Below are positions 29,136 through 38,416 of a stretch of 64,000 bases of DNA, piece after piece. The DNA comes from Candidatus Nanopelagicus limnes (lineage in GTDB: Bacteria > Actinomycetota > Actinomycetes > Nanopelagicales > Nanopelagicaceae). Both the position numbers and the translations under genes were made by a program. Under the pieces are notes generated by a model. That model was not told where the DNA came from. It worked only from the letters and a program-made list of their open reading frames with translations, and did no database searches. The stretch covers positions 372,001 to 436,000 of the forward strand of contig NZ_CP016768.2 of NCBI RefSeq assembly GCF_002287885.2. Reading direction: 5' to 3'. The stretch's first letter is position 1, and every line of letters starts with the position of its first letter.

Positions 29136-30488
29136 TTAAGAAGAAATTGAGGCTAGCGCCTCATCTAATACAGATAAGCCATCGCGTAGTAAATCCTCTT
29201 CAATAACAAGCGGTGGAAGTAATCTAATTACGTTGGCATATGTGCCAGCTGAAAGAATTAATACACCTTTACTGGTGCAGTACTTAATTGCAGTTGTTAA
29301 TGCTTCAGGATTTGGCTCATTAGTTCCAGGCTTAACCAATTCAATAGCTTGCATGGCGCCACGACCTCTAACCTCGCCAATGATTGAATGCTTCTTCATC
29401 ATTGCAGTTAACTCTTGGTGCATAATCTCACCAATTTTCTTTGCACGAGCAACTAAATTATCTTGCTCAATAACTTCAATCGCGCCAAGAGCTGCAGCAC
29501 ATGCAACTGGGTTTCCACCATATGTGCCACCAAGGCCAGATAGATGAATTGAATCCATGATCTCAGCACGCCCGGTGACACCGGCAAGTGGTAGACCGGC
29601 GGCAATTCCCTTGGCAGTTACTATTAAATCTGGGATTATTGATTCATCTTCACAGGCAAACATAGTTCCAGTTCGTGCAAATCCAGTTTGAACCTCATCT
29701 GCCACAAAAACAATCCCATTTTCTTTACAGAATTTAGCAAGTCCAGGTAGGAAACCTTTACATGGAACAATAAATCCACCTTCACCAAGAATCGGCTCTA
29801 TCACAATACAAGCAACATTACTGGCGCCAATTTCTTTTTCAATTTTATGGATTACCGTAGATAAAACAGAGCTTTCACAAGGTTTGGTGCATGCATCGCA
29901 TCGATAGGAGTATGCCATCGGCATTCGATAAACCTCAGGGGCAAATGGTCCAAATCCATCTTTGTATGGCATGTTCTTAGCAGTCATTGCCATAGTTAAA
30001 TTAGTTCTTCCGTGATAGCCATGTTCAAAAACAACAACTGCAGATCGCTTGGTAAATTTGCGAGCAATCTTCACTGCGTTTTCAATTGCCTCAGCACCTG
30101 AGTTGAAAAGAGCGGACTTCTTTTTATGAGTGCCAGGGGTTAATCGGTTTAGCGCTTCACACACTTCAACATAACCGGTGTATGGCACAACCATAAAACA
30201 GGTATGACTAAAGGCATCAATTTGAGTTTTTACTCGCTCTGCTACACGATTTTGTGAGTGACCAACATTTAATACCGCAATACCTGCGCCTAAATCTAAA
30301 ATTGAATTACCATCAACATCAACAATGATTGCACCTTGTGCGTGGTCAATAAAAACAGGGAATGCAGTTCCGAGTGAGGCAGAGACCGCCTCGCCTCTGC
30401 GCTTAATTAGCTCAGCAGATTTAGGTCCGGGGATAGCAGTTACTAGCTTTCGTTTTTGCGCTACCGGTTTTTTCGCCTCTGAGTACAT
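29136..30488 (-). CDS. gabT: 4-aminobutyrate aminotransferase (class III PLP enzyme)
   Basis: 450 residues on the minus strand. Converts GABA and 2-oxoglutarate to succinate semialdehyde and glutamate. Motifs are NSGAEAIENAVKIARKFT, the PLP-contacting VADEVQTGFARTG, and the lysine of VTAKGIAAGLPLAG. Class III enzymes can also act on putrescine, for which no separate aminotransferase is seen here. TAGTAT six bases before the ATG suggests leaderless transcription from the 52-base gap shared with dxr. The 3' end abuts speB. Confidence 0.9.
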   Translation of the reverse strand: MYSEAKKPVAQKRKLVTAIPGPKSAELIKRRGEAVSASLGTAFPVFIDHAQGAIIVDVDGNSILDLGAGIAVLNVGHSQNRVAERVKTQIDAFSHTCFMVVPYTGYVEVCEALNRLTPGTHKKKSALFNSGAEAIENAVKIARKFTKRSAVVVFEHGYHGRTNLTMAMTAKNMPYKDGFGPFAPEVYRMPMAYSYRCDACTKPCESSVLSTVIHKIEKEIGASNVACIVIEPILGEGGFIVPCKGFLPGLAKFCKENGIVFVADEVQTGFARTGTMFACEDESIIPDLIVTAKGIAAGLPLAGVTGRAEIMDSIHLSGLGGTYGGNPVACAAALGAIEVIEQDNLVARAKKIGEIMHQELTAMMKKHSIIGEVRGRGAMQAIELVKPGTNEPNPEALTTAIKYCTSKGVLILSAGTYANVIRLLPPLVIEEDLLRDGLSVLDEALASISS

Positions 30489-30500
30489 GCCTAAATACTA
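30489..30500 (-). promoter_or_regulatory. -10 element of a leaderless gabT transcript
   Basis: On the minus strand TAGTAT (plus coordinates 30495-30500) is six bases before the gabT ATG at 30488. It shares a 52-base divergent gap with the dxr promoter. Confidence 0.5.
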
Positions 30501-30528
30501 TCTGAGAAGGCTCAAAACTCGACACAGT

Positions 30529-30540
30529 TAAGATAGGCAT
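30529..30540 (+). promoter_or_regulatory. -10 element of a leaderless dxr transcript
   Basis: TAAGAT at 30529-30534 is followed by six bases and the dxr ATG at 30541; no Shine-Dalgarno sequence. Confidence 0.5.
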
Positions 30541-31668
30541 ATGCGTGATGTGGTGGTTTTGGGTTCAACTGGATCTATTGGGGTGCAGGCCCTGGAGATT
30601 GTGGCTGCCCATCCAAATAAGTTTCGCTTAGTTGGCTTAAGTGGTGGTCGTAAAAACCCACAACTATTAATGGAGCAAGCTAAAAAATTTAATGTGCCAA
30701 TAGTTGGTTCAATGGCGCCAGCTCCTAAAACCTCTGGCGTGCAGGTAATTGATGGTGACAACTCATCCATTGAAATTGCTGCCCTGCCTTGTGACATTGT
30801 TTTAAATGGCATCACCGGTTCAATTGGATTAGGACCAACGCTCTCGGCCCTCGGTGTTGGAAACAAGGTTGCCCTGGCAAATAAAGAATCCTTAGTTGCA
30901 GGTGGAGATTTAGTAATGAAGTTTGGCGCAGATAAAATCATTCCAGTTGATTCTGAGCACTCTGCCATTTTTCAAGCATTACTTGCTGGCAAGGTGAGTG
31001 ATGTTAAGAAATTGATTTTAACTGCAAGTGGTGGCCCTTTTAGAAATAGAGCAGATCTATCTGATGTGACTGTTGCTGATGCGCTAAATCATCCAACCTG
31101 GTCGATGGGTGAGGTAGTAACAATTAACTCAGCCACATTATTAAATAAAGGGTTAGAGATTATTGAAGCCCATTACCTATTTGGACTTGATTATGAAAAT
31201 ATCGAAGCGGTTATTCACCCACAATCTGTGGTGCACTCATTAGTTGAGTATGTGGATGGCTCAACAATTGCTCAAGCATCTCCGCCAAATATGAAAGGCC
31301 CAATTGCTTACGCACTGTCATATCCAGAGCGAATTAATAAAGCCACCGCTGCAATTGATTGGAGTAAATCTCACACTTGGGAGTTTTCCCCAATTGATAA
31401 TGAGAAGTATCCAGCGATTGAGTTGGCAAAACGTTGTGGTCAGGTGGGCGCAGGGTTGCCTGCTGTTTATAACGCCGCTAATGAAGTCGCAGTTGCTGCA
31501 TTTTTAGCAGGTCAGATTAAATTCACAGCCATTATTGATACAGTCGAATCAGTTGTTCAATCATTTGGCAGTAACACCTCAACTACTATTAGAGATATTT
31601 CTGATGTCAGTGGGATAGAGCAAAGTGCACGCTCTAAAGCAGCAGAGTTAATTAAGGAGATCGCTTAA
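30541..31668 (+). CDS. dxr: 1-deoxy-D-xylulose 5-phosphate reductoisomerase
   Basis: 375 residues, NADPH-dependent second step of the MEP isoprenoid pathway. The N-terminal NADPH site is VLGSTGSIGVQALEIV. The metal/substrate region contains LANKESLVAGG, VDSEHSAIFQ and ASGGPFR. First gene of the conserved dxr - site-2 protease - ispG group; the next gene starts on the next base. Confidence 0.97.
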   Translation: MRDVVVLGSTGSIGVQALEIVAAHPNKFRLVGLSGGRKNPQLLMEQAKKFNVPIVGSMAPAPKTSGVQVIDGDNSSIEIAALPCDIVLNGITGSIGLGPTLSALGVGNKVALANKESLVAGGDLVMKFGADKIIPVDSEHSAIFQALLAGKVSDVKKLILTASGGPFRNRADLSDVTVADALNHPTWSMGEVVTINSATLLNKGLEIIEAHYLFGLDYENIEAVIHPQSVVHSLVEYVDGSTIAQASPPNMKGPIAYALSYPERINKATAAIDWSKSHTWEFSPIDNEKYPAIELAKRCGQVGAGLPAVYNAANEVAVAAFLAGQIKFTAIIDTVESVVQSFGSNTSTTIRDISDVSGIEQSARSKAAELIKEIA

Positions 31669-32859
31669 ATGGCAATTATTGGAATTCTCGCCTTTGCAAT
31701 CGCACTTTTAGTTTCAGTAATGATTCATGAAGCAGGACATTATTTAACTGCTAAAAAATTTGGAATGAAGGTAACTGAGTTTTTCTTAGGTTTTGGACAA
31801 AAGATTTGGTCATTTACAAGGGGTGAAACCGAGTTTGGTTTAAAGGCAATTCCAGCTGGTGGTTACTGCCGAATTGTTGGCATGACGCCACGGGAGGAGT
31901 TATCACCTGAAGATGCCCCACGTGCATTTGTTAAAGCATCAGTTGCGCAGAGATTAATTGTTTTGGGTGCTGGTTCATTTTTGCACTTTGTAATTGGATT
32001 TGTACTGCTATTTGTTTTGTTTTCCTCAGTTGGGATTACTTCATTAACTAATAAGGTAGAGCGGGTCAGTGAGTGCATTCCGCAAACTGCCACTGAAGTA
32101 TGTTCAGCAAAATCTGTTCCATCCCCTGCTAAAAATGTAGGAATTGTTGCTGGCGATAAAATTGTTAAAGTAAATGGCATCTCATATAAAGAGTGGAATG
32201 ATGTTGTAACAGTTATTAGATCATCTGCTGGAAAACAACTAGATATTACAGTTGATCGAAATGGTAGTTTGATAAATCTATTGGTAACTCCGGCCGCTCG
32301 TGAATTAGATGGTGAAAAAATTGGTGTGCTGGGTGTGGTTAATGAGATTGGCACAATTACTTATGGACCATTTACCGCTCTCGGCAAAGCAACTAGATTT
32401 ACTGGCGAGATATTACAAAACAGCATCACATCCTTGATTTCACTGCCAAGTAAGATTCCAGATTTAATCAATCAAACATTTGGTAATCAAGAGCGTGATC
32501 CAGAAGGATTAGTTGGCGTAGTGGGCGTGGCTCGGGTGAGTGGTGAAACAGCTGAAACAAAGGCGTTAACAACACGAGAGAAGATTGCCACCTTTATTTT
32601 GATAGTTGCATCCCTTAATTTATTTGTGGGTATGTTTAATTTATTACCTCTTCTGCCATTAGATGGTGGACATATGGCAGTTGCAGTTGCAGATGGTTTT
32701 AGAAATGCACGGGCTAAACGAAAAGGGTTGGCAAAGCCAGCTCCTTTTGATGTCGAACGGCTCACACCAATTACTATGGTTGTCTTTGTATTAATGGCTT
32801 CTTTATCACTATTGCTGCTTACTGCAGACATACTCAACCCAATTCGGCTTAATTTCTAG
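31669..32859 (+). CDS. rseP: Membrane site-2 zinc metalloprotease (RseP/Rip1 type, M50)
   Basis: 396 residues. HEAGH at 20-24 in the first membrane span, a PDZ domain in the middle (about 120-220; VGIVAGDKIVKVNG), and the LLPLLPLDGGH motif supplying the Asp ligand near residue 330. It carries out regulated intramembrane proteolysis, for example of anti-sigma factors, by analogy with mycobacterial Rip1. It lies between dxr and ispG as in other Actinobacteria. Confidence 0.94.
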   Translation: MAIIGILAFAIALLVSVMIHEAGHYLTAKKFGMKVTEFFLGFGQKIWSFTRGETEFGLKAIPAGGYCRIVGMTPREELSPEDAPRAFVKASVAQRLIVLGAGSFLHFVIGFVLLFVLFSSVGITSLTNKVERVSECIPQTATEVCSAKSVPSPAKNVGIVAGDKIVKVNGISYKEWNDVVTVIRSSAGKQLDITVDRNGSLINLLVTPAARELDGEKIGVLGVVNEIGTITYGPFTALGKATRFTGEILQNSITSLISLPSKIPDLINQTFGNQERDPEGLVGVVGVARVSGETAETKALTTREKIATFILIVASLNLFVGMFNLLPLLPLDGGHMAVAVADGFRNARAKRKGLAKPAPFDVERLTPITMVVFVLMASLSLLLLTADILNPIRLNF

Positions 32860-32860
32860 G

Positions 32861-32872
32861 TAAGGTTTACCC
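32861..32872 (+). promoter_or_regulatory. -10-like element before ispG
   Basis: TAAGGT at 32861-32866, six bases before the ATG at 32873, just after the rseP stop; no Shine-Dalgarno sequence. Confidence 0.45.
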
Positions 32873-34024
32873 ATGGTTGATTTAGGAATTCCATCAGCGC
32901 CACCACCAACTCTGGCACCTCGCCGCAAATCTAGGCAGTTAAAGGTTGGTTCAGTTTTAGTTGGCGGGGATGCGCCAGTTTCAGTTCAATCGATGTGTAC
33001 AACTCTTACATCGGACGTAAATTCAACCTTGCAGCAAATTGCAGAGCTAACTGCATCTGGTTGCCAAATTGTTCGAGTAGCAGTTCCATCTCAAGATGAT
33101 GCTGACGCACTTGCTCAGATTGCTAAGAAATCTCAAATTCCAGTAATTGCAGATATTCACTTTCAACCAAAATATATTTTTGCAGCCATTGATGCAGGTT
33201 GCGCGGCAGTTCGGGTTAACCCAGGAAACATAAAACAATTTGATGACAAGGTTAAAGAGGTGGCAAAGGCTGCCGGGGATGCTGGTATTCCAATTCGAAT
33301 TGGTGTTAACGCCGGCTCACTTGATCCAAGGTTGCTGGCAAAGTATGGCAAGGCAACACCTGAGGCGTTAGCTGAGTCTGCGTTATGGGAAGCATCATTA
33401 TTTGAAGAGCATGGCTTTAGTGATATTAAAATTTCAGTTAAACATCATGATCCAGTAACAATGGTGAAGGCTTATCGATTATTAGCTGCAAAATGTGATT
33501 ACCCATTACATCTTGGTGTTACTGAAGCTGGCCCAATTTTCCAAGGAACTATTAAATCTGCTACTGCTTTTGGCATATTACTTGCTGAAGGAATTGGCGA
33601 CACTATTCGTGTTTCACTTTCTGCCCCACCAGTTGAAGAGGTTAAAGTCGGTATTTCAATTTTAGAATCCCTTAATTTGCGCCAACGAAAGTTAGAAATT
33701 GTTTCCTGTCCATCATGTGGCAGAGCTCAAGTTGATGTTTACTCATTGGCAGAAAAAGTTCAGGCAGGATTACAAGGAATGACTGTGCCACTTCGCGTTG
33801 CAGTTATGGGTTGTGTTGTTAATGGACCTGGTGAGGCAAGAGAAGCAGATCTTGGTGTGGCATCTGGAAATGGCAAGGGTCAAATATTTGTAAAGGGTGA
33901 GGTAATTAAAACTGTGCCAGAGGCACAGATTGTTGAGACGCTAATTGAAGAGGCGATGCGCCTTGCTGAAGAGATGGAGGCTGCTGGAGTGGCATCAGGT
34001 ACGCCATCTGTTGCTGTTCAATAG
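32873..34024 (+). CDS. ispG: 4-hydroxy-3-methylbut-2-en-1-yl diphosphate synthase (flavodoxin/ferredoxin)
   Basis: 383 residues, iron-sulfur enzyme of the MEP pathway. A TIM-barrel N-terminal part ([19 protein letters not shown]) is followed by the cluster-binding C-terminal domain with CPSCGR and [15 protein letters not shown]. It works with dxr two genes upstream. Confidence 0.97.
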   Translation: MVDLGIPSAPPPTLAPRRKSRQLKVGSVLVGGDAPVSVQSMCTTLTSDVNSTLQQIAELTASGCQIVRVAVPSQDDADALAQIAKKSQIPVIADIHFQPKYIFAAIDAGCAAVRVNPGNIKQFDDKVKEVAKAAGDAGIPIRIGVNAGSLDPRLLAKYGKATPEALAESALWEASLFEEHGFSDIKISVKHHDPVTMVKAYRLLAAKCDYPLHLGVTEAGPIFQGTIKSATAFGILLAEGIGDTIRVSLSAPPVEEVKVGISILESLNLRQRKLEIVSCPSCGRAQVDVYSLAEKVQAGLQGMTVPLRVAVMGCVVNGPGEAREADLGVASGNGKGQIFVKGEVIKTVPEAQIVETLIEEAMRLAEEMEAAGVASGTPSVAVQ

Positions 34025-34025
34025 A

Positions 34026-34037
34026 TAGGCTTTACCT
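34026..34037 (+). promoter_or_regulatory. -10-like element before proS
   Basis: TAGGCT at 34026-34031 is six bases before the ATG at 34038, without a Shine-Dalgarno sequence. Confidence 0.45.
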
Positions 34038-35753
34038 ATGTTAAAGATGTCCACCTTATTGTTGCGCACACTGCGTGATGATCCAGCTGATGCTGAGGTT
34101 GCATCCCACCGCTTATTAGTTAGAGCAGGATTTGTAAGAAGAGTTGCCGCTGGTATTTATTCATGGTTACCACTTGGTTATCGAACATATCGCAAGATTG
34201 AAAATGTTGTTAGGCAAGAGATGGATAAAGCTGGATTCCAAGAGGTTCACTTTCCAGCACTTTTGCCAAAGGATCCTTATGAGTCAACAAATCGTTGGGC
34301 TGAGTACGGACCAGATCTATTTAGATTACAAGATCGAAAAGGTAATGATTACTTACTAGGACCAACCCATGAGGAGATGTTCACTCTTATGGTTAAAGGT
34401 GAGTTTTCTTCATATAAAGATTTGCCATTATCGATCTATCAAATTCAAACTAAGTATCGAGATGAACCACGTCCTAGGAGTGGAATTATTAGAGGGCGCG
34501 AGTTTGTGATGAAGGATTCATACAGCTTTGATGTTGATGATGCTGGTCTTGAGGTTTCTTATAACAAACATCGCCAAGCTTATATAAATACCTTTGATCG
34601 CTTAGGTCTTAAATACAACATTGTCTCTGCGATGAGCGGTGCGATGGGTGGATCAAAATCAGAGGAGTTCCTAGCTCCATGCCCAACAGGTGAAGACACA
34701 TATGTTTTATGTAATGGCTGTGGTTATGCCGCAAATGTGGAGGCAATGATTACTAAGGTCACACCATTTAAGGGAGAAAAAGTAGGCGCAATTGAAGTTC
34801 TAGATACACCTAATACGCCAACTATTGATTCATTAGTTCAAGTTTTTAATAGTAAATACGGCGCGAATGTCACCGCAGGTGATACCTTAAAAAATGTTTT
34901 ATTGATGGCTGATAAAAAAGCCATAGCGGTTTTAGTACCAGGTGATCGTGAGGTTGATTTAAAGCGATTGGAAGCAAATTTAGCTGGCGTTAAAGAGCTA
35001 CGTTTATTTGAGGATGCTGACTTTGCTAAACATCCAAAGTTAGTAAAAGGTTATGTTGGACCACAAGATGCGAAAGCATTTGGAATTACGTTATATGCCG
35101 ATCCAAGAATTGTAGAAGGATCACATTGGATTACCGGTGCTAATCAAAAGGATAAGCACGCCCGATTTGTAACATGCGGCCGTGATTTTAAGGTTGATCA
35201 ATATATTGAAGCAGCAGAGGTTCGAGCTGGTGATAACTGTCCAAAGTGTGAAAAGCCGGTAGTAATTGATCGAGCAATTGAAATTGGCCATATCTTTCAA
35301 CTAGGCAGAAAATACGCGCAATCACTTGGGCTTACCGTGCTAGATAAAGAAGGTAAGCCAGTTGTTGTAACAATGGGATCTTATGGAATTGGTGTATCAA
35401 GAGCGGTAGCCGCCATTGCTGAACAAACTTATGATGAGCTTGGTTTAAATTGGCCAGCAGAGGTAGCACCTGCTGATGTTCATATTGTGGCAACTGGTAA
35501 AGAGGATCAACCATTTGATGTGGCAGAACAAATTGCTAAAGATCTAGAGGCAAAAGGGCTTGAGGTACTCCTTGATGATCGCAGGGAGGCATCTGCTGGA
35601 GTTAAGTTTAAAGATGCTGAATTAATCGGAATTCAAAAGATAATTATTGTTGGTAAAGCATTAGCAGATGGCAAGGTTGAAGTGCGGGATCGTAAATCTG
35701 GTGATAAGCAAGAGGTTGCGCTCGCAGATGTTGTTAAAACAATAGTTAAGTAA
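34038..35753 (+). CDS. proS: Prolyl-tRNA synthetase
   Basis: 571 residues, bacterial-type ProRS. Class II motifs are visible: LPLGYRTYRKIENVVRQEMDKAG (motif 1), YRDEPRPRSGIIRGREFVMKDSYSF (motif 2) and the TMGSYGIGVSRAVAAIAEQ region (motif 3). The INS editing domain lies between motifs 2 and 3 (about 240-385), and the anticodon-binding domain is at the C-terminus. An alternative ATG three codons later (MSTLLLRTLRDD) is possible. Confidence 0.97.
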   Translation: MLKMSTLLLRTLRDDPADAEVASHRLLVRAGFVRRVAAGIYSWLPLGYRTYRKIENVVRQEMDKAGFQEVHFPALLPKDPYESTNRWAEYGPDLFRLQDRKGNDYLLGPTHEEMFTLMVKGEFSSYKDLPLSIYQIQTKYRDEPRPRSGIIRGREFVMKDSYSFDVDDAGLEVSYNKHRQAYINTFDRLGLKYNIVSAMSGAMGGSKSEEFLAPCPTGEDTYVLCNGCGYAANVEAMITKVTPFKGEKVGAIEVLDTPNTPTIDSLVQVFNSKYGANVTAGDTLKNVLLMADKKAIAVLVPGDREVDLKRLEANLAGVKELRLFEDADFAKHPKLVKGYVGPQDAKAFGITLYADPRIVEGSHWITGANQKDKHARFVTCGRDFKVDQYIEAAEVRAGDNCPKCEKPVVIDRAIEIGHIFQLGRKYAQSLGLTVLDKEGKPVVVTMGSYGIGVSRAVAAIAEQTYDELGLNWPAEVAPADVHIVATGKEDQPFDVAEQIAKDLEAKGLEVLLDDRREASAGVKFKDAELIGIQKIIIVGKALADGKVEVRDRKSGDKQEVALADVVKTIVK

Positions 35754-35756
35754 TTT

Positions 35757-36524
35757 ATGAGTATTGAGATCGCAATCTTTTTGGCGATCGCATCAGGATT
35801 TGCCGGCTTTGTTGATGCCATGGCAGGTGGTGGGGGATTAATTCAATTACCAGCACTGCTGGTTGGCCTACCAAATAAAGAGCTGCCATTAATTTTAGGT
35901 ACTAACAAAGTTCCATCTATTTTTGGCACAGCAGCAGCTGCTCGAAATTACTTTAAAAATATTAAGCCAGATATTCCACTTACCTTAACCATGATGGCAC
36001 CAGCCTTTGCTGGCTCTATGGGTGGGGCAGCGCTAGCCGCATTTGTGCCAAAGGATTTATTCAAGCCATTTCTTGTCTTTTTGCTAATCGTTGTTGCTAT
36101 TTATACCTGGCGCAAACCTGAGTTAGGTATGGCTGAGAATTTAAAATTTACCCATAAAAAGAGATTAATAATTGTTGCCTTGATTGGATTAATGATTGGT
36201 TTCTATGACGGAATCTTTGGTCCAGGAACTGGCACATTCTTAGTCTTTTTTCTTGTTTCAACAATCGGTTATGCATTCTTAAAGGCCTCTGCCACTGCAA
36301 AATTAGTAAACATTGCAACTAATGCTGGTGCTATCTTGAGTTTTCAATTAACTGGCCATATTTGGTGGCAATTAGGTTTACTTCTAGCTTTTGCCAATGT
36401 GACGGGTGCGATTATTGGCTCACGCCTTGCAATCAAAGGTGGCTCGCCATTGGTGCGAAAAGTATTTTTAGCAGTCATATTTTTACTAATTACCCGCGTT
36501 GCTTGGGATACTTTTATAAGTTAA
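35757..36524 (+). CDS. TauE/SafE family membrane exporter
   Basis: 255 residues with about seven or eight hydrophobic segments. The N-terminal GFVDAMAGGGGLIQLPALL and the internal FYDGIFGPGTGTFLVF repeat-like motifs identify the TauE/SafE (DUF81) family, which exports small sulfur- or carbon-containing anions such as sulfite or sulfoacetate. The substrate cannot be told. It follows proS by three bases and is not part of the usual proS-rimP neighbourhood I recognise. Confidence 0.85.
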   Translation: MSIEIAIFLAIASGFAGFVDAMAGGGGLIQLPALLVGLPNKELPLILGTNKVPSIFGTAAAARNYFKNIKPDIPLTLTMMAPAFAGSMGGAALAAFVPKDLFKPFLVFLLIVVAIYTWRKPELGMAENLKFTHKKRLIIVALIGLMIGFYDGIFGPGTGTFLVFFLVSTIGYAFLKASATAKLVNIATNAGAILSFQLTGHIWWQLGLLLAFANVTGAIIGSRLAIKGGSPLVRKVFLAVIFLLITRVAWDTFIS

Positions 36525-36561
36525 ACTTAGGCACACAACTTAATATCGAAGAAGGAAAAAA

Positions 36562-37008
36562 ATGGGAAAGAAAGAAGAAATAATTGCGGTGATTACTCCC
36601 GCATTAGAAGCCCTCGGTTTTTATCTAGAGGATGTAACAATTACTTCAGCTGGCAGGCGCAGCATGTTAACTGTCATAGTAGATGGGGATACTCATCTAT
36701 CTCTTGATCAAGTTACAACAGCCACCAAAGGAATAAGTGAAATTGTTGAAGGTATTCAAAGTTTAGGTCAAACCCCATTTACCTTAGAGGTTACATCCCC
36801 TGGTTTAGATCGACCACTTACCAAACCAAGGCATTGGCGAAAAAATCTTGATCGATTAGTAAAAGTAATTTTGCTAGATGGTAAAGAGGTTAAGGGCAGA
36901 GTTAAAGATGTAAGTGAAAGTAATGCAACAGTTGATGAGCAGGTAATTAACTTCACCGATATTAAGCGCGCAACACTTGAGATTGAGTTTAAGCAGGTGG
37001 GCAAGTGA
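36562..37008 (+). CDS. rimP: Ribosome maturation factor RimP
   Basis: 148 residues. The N-terminal domain contains ALGFYLEDVTITSAGRRSMLTVIVD and the EVTSPGLDRPL motif; the C-terminal domain is SH3-like. It acts in late 30S assembly. It overlaps nusA by four bases (GTGA), the standard rimP-nusA arrangement. Confidence 0.95.
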   Translation: MGKKEEIIAVITPALEALGFYLEDVTITSAGRRSMLTVIVDGDTHLSLDQVTTATKGISEIVEGIQSLGQTPFTLEVTSPGLDRPLTKPRHWRKNLDRLVKVILLDGKEVKGRVKDVSESNATVDEQVINFTDIKRATLEIEFKQVGK

Positions 37009-38033
37009 GTGTTGATGTTGAAGCACTAAAACTTTTAGCCCAAGAAAAGAAATTACCACTCGAGCGGTTAATTAATGCGATTGAAAATGAGGTTGCAAAA
37101 GCATATGCCGAGCTGCCAGTTGCTAAACCACATGGACGAGCGGTTTTAAATCGCCAAACTGGTGAGTTAGTAATTTATGTGCCACTACTTGGCCCTGATG
37201 GTGATCGCCTAGACACAGTAGTTGATAATCCAGATGGCTTTGCAAAATTAGCTGATAAAACTGCGCGCAAAGTTATTAAAGAGAAGATGCGCGAGGCCAA
37301 AGATTTAGAAGTTGTCACAGAGTTCTCTGGCAGCGTCGGTGATGTAATTGGTGGGATTGTGCAGCAAGGAAGAGATGCTGATGTTATCTATGTAAGTTTG
37401 GGAAGAGTAGAAGGAAAGGTGCCACCTGCTGAGCAGGTTAAGGGTGAAGTTTATAAACACGGAGATCGAATTAAATGTTTTGTTGTTGATGTTAAGCAGG
37501 GTGAAAAAGGACCAGAGGTAACTTTATCTAGAACTCATCCAGCATTTGTGAAGATGTTATTTGCTCTAGAAGTGCCAGAGATTAAAGAGCGGGTAGTAGA
37601 TATTGTTGGAATAGCACGTGAGCCTGGGGCAAGAACAAAGTTGTCAGTTAGAACTCATCGCGCCGGAGTGAGTGCCAAGGGTGCGTTAATTGGCCCGCAA
37701 GGATCTAGAGCGCAAAATGTTATGAATGAATTAAATGGTGAAAAAATAGACATCATTGATTTCTCTGAAGATCCTGCTACTTATGTAGCAAATGCGTTAG
37801 CACCAGCAAAGGTAAGCTCAGTTGAGATTGTTGATTTAGAGATGAAATCTGCCAAGGTGATTGTGCCGGATTATCAATTATCACTTGCAATTGGTAAAGA
37901 TGGGCAAAATGCCAGACTTGCCGCTCGCCTTACCCAGTGGCGAATTGATATCCATCCAGATAATCCAGTAACGCAGATTAAGGCGGAAAAGACAGAGGAA
38001 GCGGCAACTATTTCACCCATCCAAGGGGCTTAG
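37005..38033 (+). CDS. nusA: Transcription termination/antitermination factor NusA
   Basis: 342 residues: an N-terminal RNAP-binding domain, an S1 domain (about 110-180; GIVQQGRDADVIYVSLGRVEG), then two KH domains (about 200-325; GPQGSRAQNVMNEL, AIGKDGQNARLAARLT). It lacks the C-terminal acidic repeats of proteobacterial NusA, normal for Actinobacteria. GTG start within the rimP end. Confidence 0.96.
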   Translation: MSVDVEALKLLAQEKKLPLERLINAIENEVAKAYAELPVAKPHGRAVLNRQTGELVIYVPLLGPDGDRLDTVVDNPDGFAKLADKTARKVIKEKMREAKDLEVVTEFSGSVGDVIGGIVQQGRDADVIYVSLGRVEGKVPPAEQVKGEVYKHGDRIKCFVVDVKQGEKGPEVTLSRTHPAFVKMLFALEVPEIKERVVDIVGIAREPGARTKLSVRTHRAGVSAKGALIGPQGSRAQNVMNELNGEKIDIIDFSEDPATYVANALAPAKVSSVEIVDLEMKSAKVIVPDYQLSLAIGKDGQNARLAARLTQWRIDIHPDNPVTQIKAEKTEEAATISPIQGA

Positions 38034-38046
38034 GGTAGAGTGCGCG

Positions 38047-38307
38047 ATGTTGGGTAAAAAACTAAGGCAACGCAGCTGCATCGCTTGTCGAAAGTTAGAT
38101 ACCAGAACAGATTTAATTCGAACAGTTTTGATCGGCAATGAAATAAAGGTTGATCTAAACCATCGGATGAGCGGTCGGGGAGCTTGGCTTCACGCAAACT
38201 GCTTTAAGGTGGCAACTGAACGAAAATCTTTTAATCACTCCTTCAAGTTTGAAGGTGAGATTAAAACAGATGAGTTAGATGATTACTTAAAAAATTTAGG
38301 TAATTAA
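38047..38307 (+). CDS. ylxR: YlxR family RNA-binding protein (DUF448)
   Basis: 86 residues with the signature RSCIACRKLDTRTDLIR and GRGAWLH. This small protein sits between nusA and infB in most Gram-positive genomes. RNA binding or nucleoid-associated regulation is reported for the family; its role here is inferred from position only. Confidence 0.92.
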   Translation: MLGKKLRQRSCIACRKLDTRTDLIRTVLIGNEIKVDLNHRMSGRGAWLHANCFKVATERKSFNHSFKFEGEIKTDELDDYLKNLGN

Positions 38308-38416
38308 CAAACAGTATGGAGCGAGCGAGAATGACACTCTAATGAGCACTACAAGATTATGAGTAGTTCTATTTAGGCTCGTGCGTAAATAACGCGGGGC
38401 CAGAAGAAGGAGAAGT
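38308..38416 (+). other. Gap between ylxR and infB
   Basis: 109 bases without a gene. It contains TAGGCT at about 38373, which could be the -10 of an infB promoter, and an AAGGAG Shine-Dalgarno sequence five bases before the infB GTG. A short ACTAC/GTAGT dyad is too weak to interpret. Confidence 0.35.
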
